Below, in pieces: positions 15,457 to 24,477 of a stretch of 41,889 bases of DNA. The position numbers and the translations under genes are program-made. How positions within the stretch are numbered: the stretch's first letter is position 1; each line of letters opens with the position of its first letter. This DNA comes from SAR92 clade bacterium. Lineage in GTDB: Bacteria; Pseudomonadota; Gammaproteobacteria; Pseudomonadales; Porticoccaceae. The stretch spans positions 1 through 41,889 of the forward strand of contig SHBP01000013.1 in NCBI GenBank assembly GCA_004211905.1. Direction: 5' to 3'. The notes beneath the pieces were generated by a model. The model had not been told where the DNA came from. It did not search any database and saw nothing but the letters and a program-made list of their open reading frames with translations.

Positions 15457-15478
15457 GTAGCCTCCTCTCGGAGGCTAC
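15457..15478. terminator. Bidirectional hairpin terminator
   Basis: A perfect 9-base GC-rich stem, GTAGCCTCC at 15457-15465 and GGAGGCTAC at 15470-15478, closes a TCTC tetraloop. An outer GGCA/TGCC pairing (15452-15455 with 15483-15486) extends it. It sits between the convergent crotonase and membrane-protein genes. Confidence 0.85.
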
Positions 15479-15491
15479 GACTTGCCATTTA

Positions 15492-16118
15492 TTACAGCCT
15501 CTCTGAGCTCGATGATTTAAGAGTTCTTATTAATTCTAAATACACCAAAGGCGTCATAATCAGCCACGGAAGCTGACTCTGGAACATGATTGATCTCCCA
15601 TCGTATTCCCATAAAAGAGGGTTAAACCAAGGGCCCGTCGGCGCTAAAGGTGCCCAGGAGAGCGGCTTATCCACGGATAGCTGGTCATGATATAGATACA
15701 TTTCTACTATAATATTCTGCCCTATAAACCCTACCAAAAGCAGCCCAAACACACTCCATCGCCAAGTTTTAAATCCTTCGCTCTTGCGACCCAAAATAAG
15801 CCACGCTAACAAAAGGCCACCGCAACAAATTGCACCTGCATCAGCCAAAGAATTAAGCACCCAGTTTAAATGCACAGGAATTAGCTGATTTAATATATCT
15901 GCCCGTCTAACATCAACGCTATCTCCTGCCACGGAACCATAGTTAAACCAAAATTCCCATCCAATTGCACAGATAAAAAATAGTCGTACATAAAACGGTA
16001 GAACCCATTTTGGTATAAGGTTTCTAACGTGAAGAATTGGAATGAGAACAAGCGGTATTATCGAGGACGAGTACACGACAATAACAAGACGAAGTTGTTC
16101 GAATGTCAGAGCGTCCAA
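15492..16118 (-). CDS. Uncharacterised multi-pass membrane protein
   Basis: I do not recognise this 208-residue protein. It has about five or six hydrophobic segments, near residues 10-30, 38-57, 87-109, 120-140 and 182-200. Charged and aromatic stretches lie between them, including EFWFNYGSVAGDSVDVRRAD (55-74) and EMYLYHDQLSVDKPLSW (near 146-162). The second is followed by LAPTGPWFNPLLWEYDG. These loop residues look like a conserved active or binding surface rather than a simple anchor. It is monocistronic and divergent from iorA. No function is assigned. Confidence 0.75.
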   Translation of the reverse strand: MDALTFEQLRLVIVVYSSSIIPLVLIPILHVRNLIPKWVLPFYVRLFFICAIGWEFWFNYGSVAGDSVDVRRADILNQLIPVHLNWVLNSLADAGAICCGGLLLAWLILGRKSEGFKTWRWSVFGLLLVGFIGQNIIVEMYLYHDQLSVDKPLSWAPLAPTGPWFNPLLWEYDGRSIMFQSQLPWLIMTPLVYLELIRTLKSSSSERL

Positions 16119-16394
16119 AATTTTAACCTCTATTTTGTGCAGTCAATCTGTTAATAATCAAAGATATTAGCTCAGAATCGACATCTATACATCAAACAAA
16201 TTTCTTATTTTTGCACTAACACCGTAAATACTGTTTTACGCGCAGCACCCAGAGCTCATTAACTATCATCATTTTTAGGTCGATCTATGATTAGCCTAAA
16301 ATACAAGTGCAACTTTTGTGAATTTAAAATAATTTGCTTGCAATGACTTTTGGTCAGTTATTTAATGATACAAATCAAATTTAGGGAGAATGCA

Positions 16395-16898
16395 ATGGTC
16401 ACCTCGTTTTCGGTTAATGGCAAAGAGAAAACTGTCCAGGTGGACCCACAAAAGCCTCTGCTTTGGGTGCTTCGCGAGCAGCTCGATCTCACTGGCACCA
16501 AATTTGGCTGCGGCATCGCACAATGCGGTGCATGTACAGTCCACATCGACGGTCAAGCAATTCGTTCTTGTGTGACACCAATTGCTAGTGTTGCTGGTAA
16601 GGCGGTGACAACCATTGAAGGACTGAAACCTGAATCCGACGAACAACATCCACTACAACAGGCTTGGATTGAACATCAGGTTCCACAATGCGGTTATTGT
16701 CAGTCTGGGCAGTTGATGTCAGCCGCAGCGCTCCTCTCTGAGAACCCTAATCCTAACGATGCAGATATTGATCAAGCAATGAAGGGTAATATCTGTCGCT
16801 GCGGCATGTATGGCCGTATCCGTGAAGCTATTAAAGCCGTTGCAGGTTCTTCTGTTGCAGAACAATTCTACGACGCGATGGAGACTAATCATGGGTAA
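16395..16898 (+). CDS. iorA: [2Fe-2S] subunit of IorAB-type molybdenum hydroxylase
   Basis: This is the small electron-transfer subunit of a xanthine-oxidase-family enzyme like isoquinoline 1-oxidoreductase. The 167 residues hold the plant-type [2Fe-2S] ligands C39, C44, C47 and C59, then the helical-domain ligands C99, C102, C134 and C136 (QCGYCQSGQ and ICRCG). The frame opens at 16350, but the ATG at 16395 has AGGGAGAA just upstream and matches family starts. It overlaps iorB by 8 bases. The substrate is unknown: related enzymes act on N-heterocycles or aldehydes. Confidence 0.88.
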   Translation: MVTSFSVNGKEKTVQVDPQKPLLWVLREQLDLTGTKFGCGIAQCGACTVHIDGQAIRSCVTPIASVAGKAVTTIEGLKPESDEQHPLQQAWIEHQVPQCGYCQSGQLMSAAALLSENPNPNDADIDQAMKGNICRCGMYGRIREAIKAVAGSSVAEQFYDAMETNHG

Positions 16899-19125
16899 GT
16901 GGACAAGAAGAGCATTTTTAACAACAGGCGTTATCGCTGGCGGTGGTCTTATTGTAGGTGTTGCTATGCGCCCAGGAAATCAAGCAGGTGAATTATCTGA
17001 CCTACTTGGCGACGATGGAGGGCAACTTGTTCACGCCTATGTGCGCATTGATAGTGACAACACGATTACTGCAATGGTCCCCCACTCAGAGATGGGGCAA
17101 GGCGCTCAAACTGCGCTCGCTCAAATGCTCGCAGAAGAACTAGATGCAGACTGGAATGACATGCGGATTGAAGAAGCACCTGCTATTGGCGCCTATTCTC
17201 ACTATAGTCTTGGTAGAAAATATTTACTTAAAGGTATTAATTTTCCCGACTTTATTGTGCCCTCAGTCGATGGCGCCATGATGAAACTGATGGATAACCT
17301 TGGTCTTCAGGTAACGGGTGGCAGCATGAGTATTCGTATGACGGGCTCGCTTGGGATGCGAGTTGCTGGGGCATCAACTCGCCAGATGCTGCGCAAAGCT
17401 GCAGCAAGTGCTTGGCAAGTTCCACTGAAAGATATTACAACAGATAATAGTCATCTTGTTCATACACCTAGTTCTCGACGAGAGCCCTATGCTAGTTTTG
17501 TCAACGAAGTTGCGAAAATGACTCCGTCGCAAACACCGGAGTTCAAAAAAGCTGAAGACTATAAGATCGTCGGTAAATTTGTTCCTCGATTAGATATACC
17601 TTCCAAAGTCGATGGATCAGCTCAGTTTGCGTTGGATATTAGACGGCCTGGGATGCTCTATGCGACGGTAATTCGTGCTCCGGTTTTTGGCGCAACTATT
17701 GTCAGCATCGATGACCAAGCGGCGCGTAAAATTGAGGGAGTTGCAGATGTTATTGAACTTCCCCCGGCCCAATCAAATATGATGATTGGAGGCTTTCAAT
17801 CAAGCCCTGCGGTTGCCGTAATAGCTGACAGTTATTGGACCGCCAAGAAAGGTCGAGAAACACTAAACATAACATGGAGTGATGTAGACTTAGCCGCAAG
17901 ATCCAGTACCGACATTTTTGCGCAATTTGCTAAAGATATTACCGCGTCTGAAGAACGTCAATCTGATCGATTACAAGGCGACACTCCTACCCAGTTTTTG
18001 AATGCTTCAAAAGTAATTGAAGCTGACTACACAGTTCCCTTTCTCGCCCATACCTGTATGGAACCACTCAATGCCACAGCAGAAATCAGCAATGGTCAAT
18101 GCGAAATATGGGTAGGTTGCCAGAACCCTCTTGGATTTCGAAAAGCTGTCGCAGAAGCGTTGAGTGTAGATGAAGAGAAGGTAACTTTGCACAACCAATT
18201 AATGGGCGGTGGCTTTGGTCGTAAATCTCGCCCAGATTATGCGATTCAGGCAGCCCAAATTGCCAAAGCTGTAGGACGTCCTATTCAACTGATTTGGTCT
18301 CGGGAGGAAGATATTCGTCAAGATTTTTACCGCCCAGCCATACAAAGTCGATTCAAAGGTGGAATCGATGAGAATGGTAAACTACTCGTATGGGAAAATA
18401 CCTATGTTAACAAAGCCGAACCTACCGAAGCCCCGCTTATTCCCTATGCTGTAGAGGCACAAGATATTGGCCATGTTAGTAGCCCTACTCACGTCCCTTT
18501 TGGAGCCTGGAGGAGCGTAGACCATTCTCAACACGGTTTTTTCACCGAATCATTTATTGATGAAGCCGCGAATGCTACTGGTAAGGATGCTCTTAAATTT
18601 AGACTGGATCTTTTAAAGGACAAACCACGGCATCTAGCGGTTTTAAAGAGAGCCGCTGAGGAAGCCAACTGGGAAACTCCATTAGCAAAGGGTCGAGGAA
18701 AAGGTATCTCACTTCAAGAATCATTTGGCTCTATCGTCGCTCAAGTCGTAGAGGTATCTATTGTTGATAAATCTGTATCGGTTGATCGAGTTGTTGCAGT
18801 AATTGATCCGGGTCTTGCTATTGCTCCAGATGGAATGAAGGCACAGATTGAATCTGGGATTATCTATGGCCTCAGCGCGGCCATGTACGGAGAAATTACC
18901 ATTCAAGATGGTGCCGTAGTTGAAAGTAACTTCCACGACTATCGATCCCTAAGAATGTCTGATGCTCCTACTATTGAAACCCATATCATAAACAGCGGCC
19001 ATGAACTTGGTGGCGGCGGAGAACCTGGAACACCCGGTATAGCCCCTGCTCTGGCCAATGCCGTGTACGCTGCAAGTGGTATTCGAGTACGCAGCCTGCC
19101 TTTGATGAAGGCTTTTTCGTCATAA
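16891..19125 (+). CDS. iorB: Molybdopterin-binding subunit of IorAB-type hydroxylase (Tat-exported)
   Basis: This is the large catalytic subunit, 744 residues, of the xanthine dehydrogenase superfamily. Translation from the ATG at 16891 gives a twin-arginine signal (TRRAFLTTG at residues 4-12, then a hydrophobic stretch), so the enzyme is probably exported folded. Landmarks are the [13 protein letters not shown] cofactor motif and the C-terminal [19 protein letters not shown] with the catalytic glutamate. This family usually carries MCD rather than MGD, and no mocA, XdhC-type chaperone or cytochrome c gene is adjacent, so its cofactor and electron acceptor must come from elsewhere. The call as IorB-like is firm; the substrate is open (an aldehyde or an N-heterocycle). 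Confidence 0.88.
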   Translation: MGKWTRRAFLTTGVIAGGGLIVGVAMRPGNQAGELSDLLGDDGGQLVHAYVRIDSDNTITAMVPHSEMGQGAQTALAQMLAEELDADWNDMRIEEAPAIGAYSHYSLGRKYLLKGINFPDFIVPSVDGAMMKLMDNLGLQVTGGSMSIRMTGSLGMRVAGASTRQMLRKAAASAWQVPLKDITTDNSHLVHTPSSRREPYASFVNEVAKMTPSQTPEFKKAEDYKIVGKFVPRLDIPSKVDGSAQFALDIRRPGMLYATVIRAPVFGATIVSIDDQAARKIEGVADVIELPPAQSNMMIGGFQSSPAVAVIADSYWTAKKGRETLNITWSDVDLAARSSTDIFAQFAKDITASEERQSDRLQGDTPTQFLNASKVIEADYTVPFLAHTCMEPLNATAEISNGQCEIWVGCQNPLGFRKAVAEALSVDEEKVTLHNQLMGGGFGRKSRPDYAIQAAQIAKAVGRPIQLIWSREEDIRQDFYRPAIQSRFKGGIDENGKLLVWENTYVNKAEPTEAPLIPYAVEAQDIGHVSSPTHVPFGAWRSVDHSQHGFFTESFIDEAANATGKDALKFRLDLLKDKPRHLAVLKRAAEEANWETPLAKGRGKGISLQESFGSIVAQVVEVSIVDKSVSVDRVVAVIDPGLAIAPDGMKAQIESGIIYGLSAAMYGEITIQDGAVVESNFHDYRSLRMSDAPTIETHIINSGHELGGGGEPGTPGIAPALANAVYAASGIRVRSLPLMKAFSS

Positions 19126-19152
19126 CAGTAGACTAGGATATCTCAGATGATA

Positions 19153-19169
19153 AACCCATCTTTTGGGTT
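19153..19169 (+). terminator. Likely terminator after iorB
   Basis: AACCCA at 19153-19158 and TGGGTT at 19164-19169 form a short stem 27 bases after the iorB stop, with an AT-rich tail (ATATTACT). The U-run is weak. Confidence 0.55.
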
Positions 19170-19351
19170 ATATTACTCCTGTTTAATCGCCAAAACCGAG
19201 CTGAGATGTCATGCACTACCTGTTCAATAGGAATGGCTTGCACTTAGCTCTTCAGACAACGAATTTTTAAACATCCAAATCTCAAATACATAGGTAAAAT
19301 TCGCGATTTAATAGAACGTTGTTTTAATTGAAACGACGTGATCATCTTTTT

Positions 19352-19365
19352 GTATACTGGTATAC
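19352..19365. promoter_or_regulatory. GTATAC-TG-GTATAC operator-like repeat upstream of the amidohydrolase gene
   Basis: Two GTATAC palindromes separated by TG lie 24-37 bases before the amidohydrolase start. They overlap plausible -10 sequences (TATACT, TATACG), with a TTGAAA at 19328-19333. The arrangement resembles binding sites of GntR-type repressors, but no such regulator is nearby. Confidence 0.4.
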
Positions 19366-19388
19366 GAGTTTCATCAATTAAGAGAGGA

Positions 19389-21089
19389 ATGACATTGAAA
19401 CGTTTAACAGATGTTCGATTAGCTATCTTTCTGCCGCTATTGTTGCTCGCCGGTTGCAATAAGGCGCCGCAAGCCGATATAGCCTTTTACGGAGATAATA
19501 TCATCACTCTTAGCGAACAATCTGAATCAGCCAATTTTGTGGCCGTTAAAGACGATACTATTGTTTTTGTGGGCCAGAGAGACGATTGGGATGGGCAAAC
19601 TACTGAGGTAGTCAATCTAGAGGACTCCGCACTACTACCTGGCTTTATTGACGCTCATGGTCACGTTGCTTGGCATGGAAGGCTTTCCGCGATGGCGAAC
19701 ATAGCTTCACCTCCCGTTGGGCCAGCCGAGGATATGAACGGATTGGTCATGGCATTGAAAAGCCATATAGCCTCAAAAGATCTAGCTGAAGGCGATTGGG
19801 TTGTGGGAATGGGTTACGACGATTCTCTGCTTGCTGAAGCACGACATCCGACCACCATTGACCTAGACAAGGTATCCACCTCTCATCCTATTTTGCTAAT
19901 TCATGTTTCAGGACATCTATCCGCGGTTAACTCTAAGGCACTGGAAATTGCTGGGATTGATAAGGATACCCCTAACCCCCCAGGCGGAGTTATTCGTCGA
20001 GAAGGAGATAGCCAGAGGCCTAATGGAGTCTTGGAGGAGACAGCTGGTTTTGCCATTCAGTCCTTACTCCCGCCGGCAGAAAATGTAAACGAACTAATAC
20101 ATCTTGGCCTCCTTGATTATGCTCGATATGGTATTACTACGGCACAGGATGGGGCGTCGTCTCTGGGTGTGATAAACGAACTGAGATCTGCGGCTAATGA
20201 GAAACCTTTCCCTATTGACGTCGTGTCTTTCCAGATGGTTGATGAGACATATCTTGGAGAGAATAGTCCTCCACTACCGATCTTGAGCGATTACAAAAAT
20301 GGTTTTAAGATTGGAGGCGTTAAAATGATTTTAGATGGCTCGCCACAAGGTAAAACGGCCTATTTAACCCAGCCGTATAAGATACCACCAAAGGGCGGCG
20401 CCCACGATTATCGTGGTTATCCGATCATGCCAGCAGAATCGGTAGATGGTCTTTTTGCCAAATTTATAGACGCAGGCACGCCAATCTTGGCCCATGCCAA
20501 TGGTGATGCAGCTGCAGATCTGTTTGTTAATGCGTTAAACCGCAGCATCGATACGAGCAATATCCCTGATCATCGTACTGTGATGATTCACGCCCAAACA
20601 GTGCGAGAAGACCAGCTTGATATCATGGCAGAAATGAAAGCCATTCCTTCGTTTTTTTCAGCTCACACATTTTACTGGGGCGATTGGCATCGAGACTCGG
20701 TTTTTGGCGTAGAACGCGCTAGTCGTATTAGCCCAACCCAAAGCAGTCTAGATAAAGGCATTGTCTTTACAGTTCATAATGATTCCCCCGTAGTGCCGCC
20801 GGATATGATCCGTTTGCTTTGGGCAACCACTAATCGGCTCACACGAAGCGGTCAGGTGTTAGGGCAAGAGCAACGAATACCAACCCTTAACGCTATCAAG
20901 GCCGTTACGATCAATGCTGCTTATCAATACTTTGAAGAGGATAGCAAAGGAACTATTGATGTCGGTAAACAAGCCGACTTCGTCATCTTAAGTAAAAATC
21001 CGCTAACTATACCAACTACCGAGTTGTTAGATATCAAAGTAGAGCGGACTATAGCGAGAGGGAAAACCATCTTTGAATTAGACAGTTAG
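19389..21089 (+). CDS. Lipoprotein amidohydrolase (amidohydrolase family 3, YtcJ-like)
   Basis: This is a metal-dependent amidohydrolase of the YtcJ type, about 566 residues. It has the entry motif LPGFIDAHGHVAWHG, then GGVKMILDGSPQGKTA (the strand carrying the carboxylated lysine in relatives), ILAHANGDAAADLF, MIHAQTV and a late HNDSPV. An N-terminal signal with the lipobox LLAGC (cysteine 23) predicts a membrane-anchored lipoprotein. The start is uncertain: the ATG at 19389 is only one or two bases from the AGAGAGG ribosome site, while a TTG two codons later (19395) is at the ideal distance. The substrate is unknown. Confidence 0.87.
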   Translation: MTLKRLTDVRLAIFLPLLLLAGCNKAPQADIAFYGDNIITLSEQSESANFVAVKDDTIVFVGQRDDWDGQTTEVVNLEDSALLPGFIDAHGHVAWHGRLSAMANIASPPVGPAEDMNGLVMALKSHIASKDLAEGDWVVGMGYDDSLLAEARHPTTIDLDKVSTSHPILLIHVSGHLSAVNSKALEIAGIDKDTPNPPGGVIRREGDSQRPNGVLEETAGFAIQSLLPPAENVNELIHLGLLDYARYGITTAQDGASSLGVINELRSAANEKPFPIDVVSFQMVDETYLGENSPPLPILSDYKNGFKIGGVKMILDGSPQGKTAYLTQPYKIPPKGGAHDYRGYPIMPAESVDGLFAKFIDAGTPILAHANGDAAADLFVNALNRSIDTSNIPDHRTVMIHAQTVREDQLDIMAEMKAIPSFFSAHTFYWGDWHRDSVFGVERASRISPTQSSLDKGIVFTVHNDSPVVPPDMIRLLWATTNRLTRSGQVLGQEQRIPTLNAIKAVTINAAYQYFEEDSKGTIDVGKQADFVILSKNPLTIPTTELLDIKVERTIARGKTIFELDS

Positions 21090-21162
21090 CCGCATCTAAA
21101 GGACTGAAAGTGGTTTTATGACAGAGAATTAGTACCTCATCGCCATATTTAGTCATCAAAGA

Positions 21163-21190
21163 CTGTAGAGACTATAACGTAGTTTTATGG
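21163..21190. repeat. 28-bp direct repeat, left copy
   Basis: This segment matches 26547-26574 at 26 of 28 positions in the same orientation; the differences are at the 12th and 16th bases. It begins CTGTAGAGACT and ends GTAGTTTTATGG. It lies 20 bases beyond the end of the panE-like gene. A degenerate third copy of its right half is at 21103-21121. Confidence 0.8.
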
Positions 21191-21210
21191 TCGCCTTAGG
21201 GTATTTATAG

Positions 21211-22185
21211 TTAGTAAAGTAAAGTCAGCGACACAGTTTCACCCTTCTCTATTTTGTGAATAAGGGCAGTAATTTTTTTGTTTACCGGAACATCAATACC
21301 TAATTTCTCAGCGCGTTTGACGATAGCACCATTTAGAAACGCTACCTCGGTTTTTCTACCCAATTTAATATCTTCCCACATTGAAGAGCGCGCATGAGGG
21401 TCGATATCCAACATAGCCTTAGCCAGGCGCAGAAAAATCCAGTTTGGCAAACTTAGAATAGCAGGCATCCAGGAGGGTCGTACCGCCGTAAATTGCGCCA
21501 ACTCAACACCCTCCATATTAGCCACCTCGAGCCATTCACGCTGAGCTGCAGCATAAACCTTACGCAGTTTACGATTCTCAAGCTGCGTCTTAATAGGCTG
21601 ATTGGCAAGTGCATTAAGCGCATTATTAAGATTAAGCAGTAATTTGCCATAGATTACGGGCTTCATATCTGTATGCAGCTCACAGGGAAAACCAATGGCA
21701 CCTAGCTGCTTGGCAAGCTGTTGCGTTACAGATGTCTGGTGAAACAGTAAGGTGCCCTCAGTACCTCGATGAAAATGCGCATTGTCTTGACTCAGTATAT
21801 TGAAGGGGATGACCCCCTGCTTCACTGCGTGGCTCGGCAATTCGTTCAGAATAGCATCCAGGCTGTCGAGGCCATTTTGCATAAAAAATAGCTGCGCCCC
21901 ATCCTCAGCAAGCTGCTTTAAATCGTCGACAGCAGCCTCGAGCTGATGACATTTGAGAGTTACAAATACCGCATCAAAGGTTTCATCTGTCAGACGAGTG
22001 ATTAGTGCAGATGGCACAACCTTTTCATTTTGCCCGGTATAGTCAGTGAGAGTTATACCGCCAGCATTCATAATCGAGTCTCGAATGCGTGCTCGACAGA
22101 TTAAACTCACCTTGTGGCCACAGAGCTGCATAAGCCCACCCAAATAGCAACCAGTCGAGCCAGCGCCATAAATTGCTAGTTGCAT
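21211..22185 (-). CDS. 2-dehydropantoate 2-reductase family protein (PanE/ApbA-like)
   Basis: This NAD(P)-dependent reductase has 324 residues. It opens with the dinucleotide loop YGAGSTGCYLGG (6-17) and has the family block KLLLNLNNALNAL (near 177-189), whose lysine and asparagine are conserved in PanE. The C-terminal half fits ketopantoate reductase. It could be the pantothenate-pathway enzyme. However, it sits 41 bases after a phytanoyl-CoA dioxygenase-like gene and beside a TetR regulator, so it may instead reduce another 2-oxo acid in a catabolic route. I therefore give no symbol. Confidence 0.85.
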   Translation of the reverse strand: MQLAIYGAGSTGCYLGGLMQLCGHKVSLICRARIRDSIMNAGGITLTDYTGQNEKVVPSALITRLTDETFDAVFVTLKCHQLEAAVDDLKQLAEDGAQLFFMQNGLDSLDAILNELPSHAVKQGVIPFNILSQDNAHFHRGTEGTLLFHQTSVTQQLAKQLGAIGFPCELHTDMKPVIYGKLLLNLNNALNALANQPIKTQLENRKLRKVYAAAQREWLEVANMEGVELAQFTAVRPSWMPAILSLPNWIFLRLAKAMLDIDPHARSSMWEDIKLGRKTEVAFLNGAIVKRAEKLGIDVPVNKKITALIHKIEKGETVSLTLLY

Positions 22186-22226
22186 GCTGTCACCTCAACC
22201 TTAACTCACAGAGCCTAATATAGATT

Positions 22227-23399
22227 CTAAATACTTAGGTCGCGAAGATTATAATCTTTTAATTCTGCCTTAACAGTCTCATCCCACTTAAAGGTCTTAC
22301 CTGAATCAATAAAGGGTTGGTATTGGTAGGACTCCTCATCAGGGAATCTCTGTTTGCGCGCATCAATGGCATAACCCAGGGGTTTGGAGCGCTCATCAAT
22401 TAACGCATCATCAAAAAACATAGGCTCACTATATAAGCCAGGCCCCTGAACCCCCAAGACGGATGAACGTCGGTGGAAGCCAAAGTTCACCGTCACTCTT
22501 GGTTCAAAACCACAGTTAGGAAATGATCCATGAAGTATCTGACGGTTACAAATAATCACGTCACCGGGATTACATACCAGCGGAACCATACCATCAATGC
22601 GCTCACTACCGGATTCGCTAATTAATTGCTTGATATCAATTTTACCCACCTTATGACTCCCCGGCTTTACCCAGACGCCATTGACTGCCGTGCTGCCATA
22701 GACCTGAGCCATAAAATTAAACCCGTGAATACCCTCATCAAAATTCTCATTCTCCCAGTGAGTATCTCCATCCTGGTGCCACGATACTGCAGCGCCAACA
22801 CCGGGCTCTTTGATAAACAGACTCTCGTTGAAGGGCGCAAAATCTTTACCATTAACTGCCTCGGCTACACGCAGTAATTTTGGATGACCATAGACACGCA
22901 GACAACTATCAGAAAACTGTAAGGAGCCAAGCAAAATAAATGGCGCATACTCTGGCGCCGATTCACTGGCCTTTGGCTCAAACAGCTTTACCTGATGACG
23001 ACCATTGGCAAGCGCGGTACCTCCCAGAGGATCACCCAGCGGCTTTGACCACACAAGATTAGGGGCAAGACAATCAGCTCCCAAGGCCGGCTTACCGTCT
23101 TTGGTAAGCTTGCCATTGGGTTCAGAGGGATAGGATTGACTTATGCTATCCAGATCATTTTTTATATCTTGTAACTCTTCTTGGGCCAAAACGCCCTCGA
23201 ATATATAAAACCCATATTTAGAATAAGCAGTTAAAATATCAGCGGCCAAATTGCCCTGCTTATCAAAGCGAATCGCACCACGGTTATCTAACAAGTATGC
23301 CTTTCGCTCCCCCTCGATAAGATAGTTGCGCATCGCATCGGCATCTTCGCCATAATGGGCTGCACAGGCTTCAATTGATTGACTGATATCTTGTTTCAT
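22227..23399 (-). CDS. Phytanoyl-CoA dioxygenase (PhyH) family protein
   Basis: This is an Fe(II)- and 2-oxoglutarate-dependent oxygenase-like protein of 390 residues. The metal triad is visible as H208-Q-D210 in VSWHQDGDTHW and H290 in QILHGSFPN. R301 follows, in the place of the 2-oxoglutarate-binding arginine. GVWVKPGSHK and NPGDVIICN are also typical. It hydroxylates an unknown small molecule or acyl compound. It leads a two-gene unit with the panE-like gene and is divergent from a TetR regulator 108 bases away, which is its likely controller. Confidence 0.87.
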   Translation of the reverse strand: MKQDISQSIEACAAHYGEDADAMRNYLIEGERKAYLLDNRGAIRFDKQGNLAADILTAYSKYGFYIFEGVLAQEELQDIKNDLDSISQSYPSEPNGKLTKDGKPALGADCLAPNLVWSKPLGDPLGGTALANGRHQVKLFEPKASESAPEYAPFILLGSLQFSDSCLRVYGHPKLLRVAEAVNGKDFAPFNESLFIKEPGVGAAVSWHQDGDTHWENENFDEGIHGFNFMAQVYGSTAVNGVWVKPGSHKVGKIDIKQLISESGSERIDGMVPLVCNPGDVIICNRQILHGSFPNCGFEPRVTVNFGFHRRSSVLGVQGPGLYSEPMFFDDALIDERSKPLGYAIDARKQRFPDEESYQYQPFIDSGKTFKWDETVKAELKDYNLRDLSI

Positions 23400-23456
23400 A
23401 AATAGGCCTTTGTTAATATTTTTTTTTTTACTATTTTGTCTTTATATTCCCACAAT

Positions 23457-23473
23457 TTTAATAGTATATTAAA
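23457..23473. promoter_or_regulatory. Perfect AT-rich inverted repeat between phyH and tetR
   Basis: TTTAATA (23457-23463) and TATTAAA (23467-23473) are perfect 7-base arms around GTA. The site is in the 108-base divergent region, where a TetR autoregulatory operator would be expected, and could also overlap a -10 element. A run of ten T lies just upstream at 23420-23429. Confidence 0.5.
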
Positions 23474-23507
23474 TCTGTGGTCAAGAGTTTTTCTCAGAGG
23501 TCGTCAA

Positions 23508-24176
23508 ATGGATAGTCCAGTCATAGCTCGAGGAAACATCACTCGCCAAGCAAATAAAAGATTGCGTCGCCAGCATATCCTCAATATCGCAAAAAACTTA
23601 ATAGCCACAGAAGGTTTTGAAGCATTTACCCTCACGCAGCTTGCGCGGGAGGCTGGAGTATCTGGTCCCACGGTCTATAATCTATTTGGCAAGAAGGATG
23701 ATATTTTCCAGGAACTTGTCTCAGAAATGGTGACGACCATTGGTGTGGCGCTGTCTAATCCCGATATGTCCGATCCCATAGCGGGTGCTGAGGCGTTTAC
23801 CGATAATCTACTGCACCTGTATCAGCAGGACGAAGCTTTTTATCGGGCCGCATTTTTAGCGGCTGACCGGACTAGATTATTTGACCATGAATTACCCACT
23901 GGGATCTTTCATCAGTCACTGCAAATAGCCAAACGCATCTGCGCTGATGCTAAAGCCGACGGCTTCCTTTACGGCAATATCGAAACCGCCAAACTTGCTG
24001 AGCAACTGTTCGCCTGCCAACGACTCGCTCGTCAAGACTGGGTCAATGGGTATATAGATTTAAAACGCTATCGAAAACAGGTTTTGATCGGCATGTACAT
24101 AACCTATGCTGCCGATGCTAGGCCTGACTTTCATAAAAGACTGTGCGAGGAAATCCAACAACTGAAGAATAAATAG
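23508..24176 (+). CDS. TetR/AcrR-family transcriptional regulator
   Basis: This 222-residue repressor-type protein has an N-terminal helix-turn-helix: RRQHILNIAKNLIATEGF, then FTLTQLAREAGVSGPTVYNLFGKKDDIFQELV (about 21-70). A variable ligand domain follows. The frame opens at 23436, but the ATG at 23508 has AGAGG seven bases before it. It is divergent from the phyH-panE pair, which it probably controls. The ligand is unknown. Confidence 0.88.
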   Translation: MDSPVIARGNITRQANKRLRRQHILNIAKNLIATEGFEAFTLTQLAREAGVSGPTVYNLFGKKDDIFQELVSEMVTTIGVALSNPDMSDPIAGAEAFTDNLLHLYQQDEAFYRAAFLAADRTRLFDHELPTGIFHQSLQIAKRICADAKADGFLYGNIETAKLAEQLFACQRLARQDWVNGYIDLKRYRKQVLIGMYITYAADARPDFHKRLCEEIQQLKNK

Positions 24177-24477
24177 CTATTAAATCCGCCATAACATCAG
24201 GCCTCAGCGGGAGGAAATAACTTGTATTCAAATATATACTTATTAAGCAATACTAGAGACTATGTCTCCACAGCCTGTGAGAGAAATTACTTCCATGCAG
24301 ATTGTTGTCACTTCATCCCTATTCTTGGTCGATAAAAAAGAAAATCCAATTATTAACTAGGATGATAAACCAAAGTGGCCAGATTTTTTAAAAGTGGGTT
24401 TTTATTGATAGCGAGAGAAACTATTTGTCGCTAAAATAGCGTCGAATTCGATGATTATTTTCTGCCAAGGACCCCTC
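24177..24477. other. 301-base intergenic stretch between tetR and the M3 peptidase gene
   Basis: No supported gene is seen. It holds a GAGAC-TAT-GTCTC inverted repeat (24256-24268) overlapping the start of a 32-codon open frame (24261-24359) with no good ribosome site. A perfect CGCTA-AAA-TAGCG palindrome lies at 24429-24441 in the likely promoter region of the peptidase gene. Confidence 0.5.

Noticed and set aside
24261-24359. 32-codon open frame between tetR and the M3 peptidase gene
   Set aside because: It has no good ribosome site and is short enough to occur by chance; its start also overlaps an inverted repeat.
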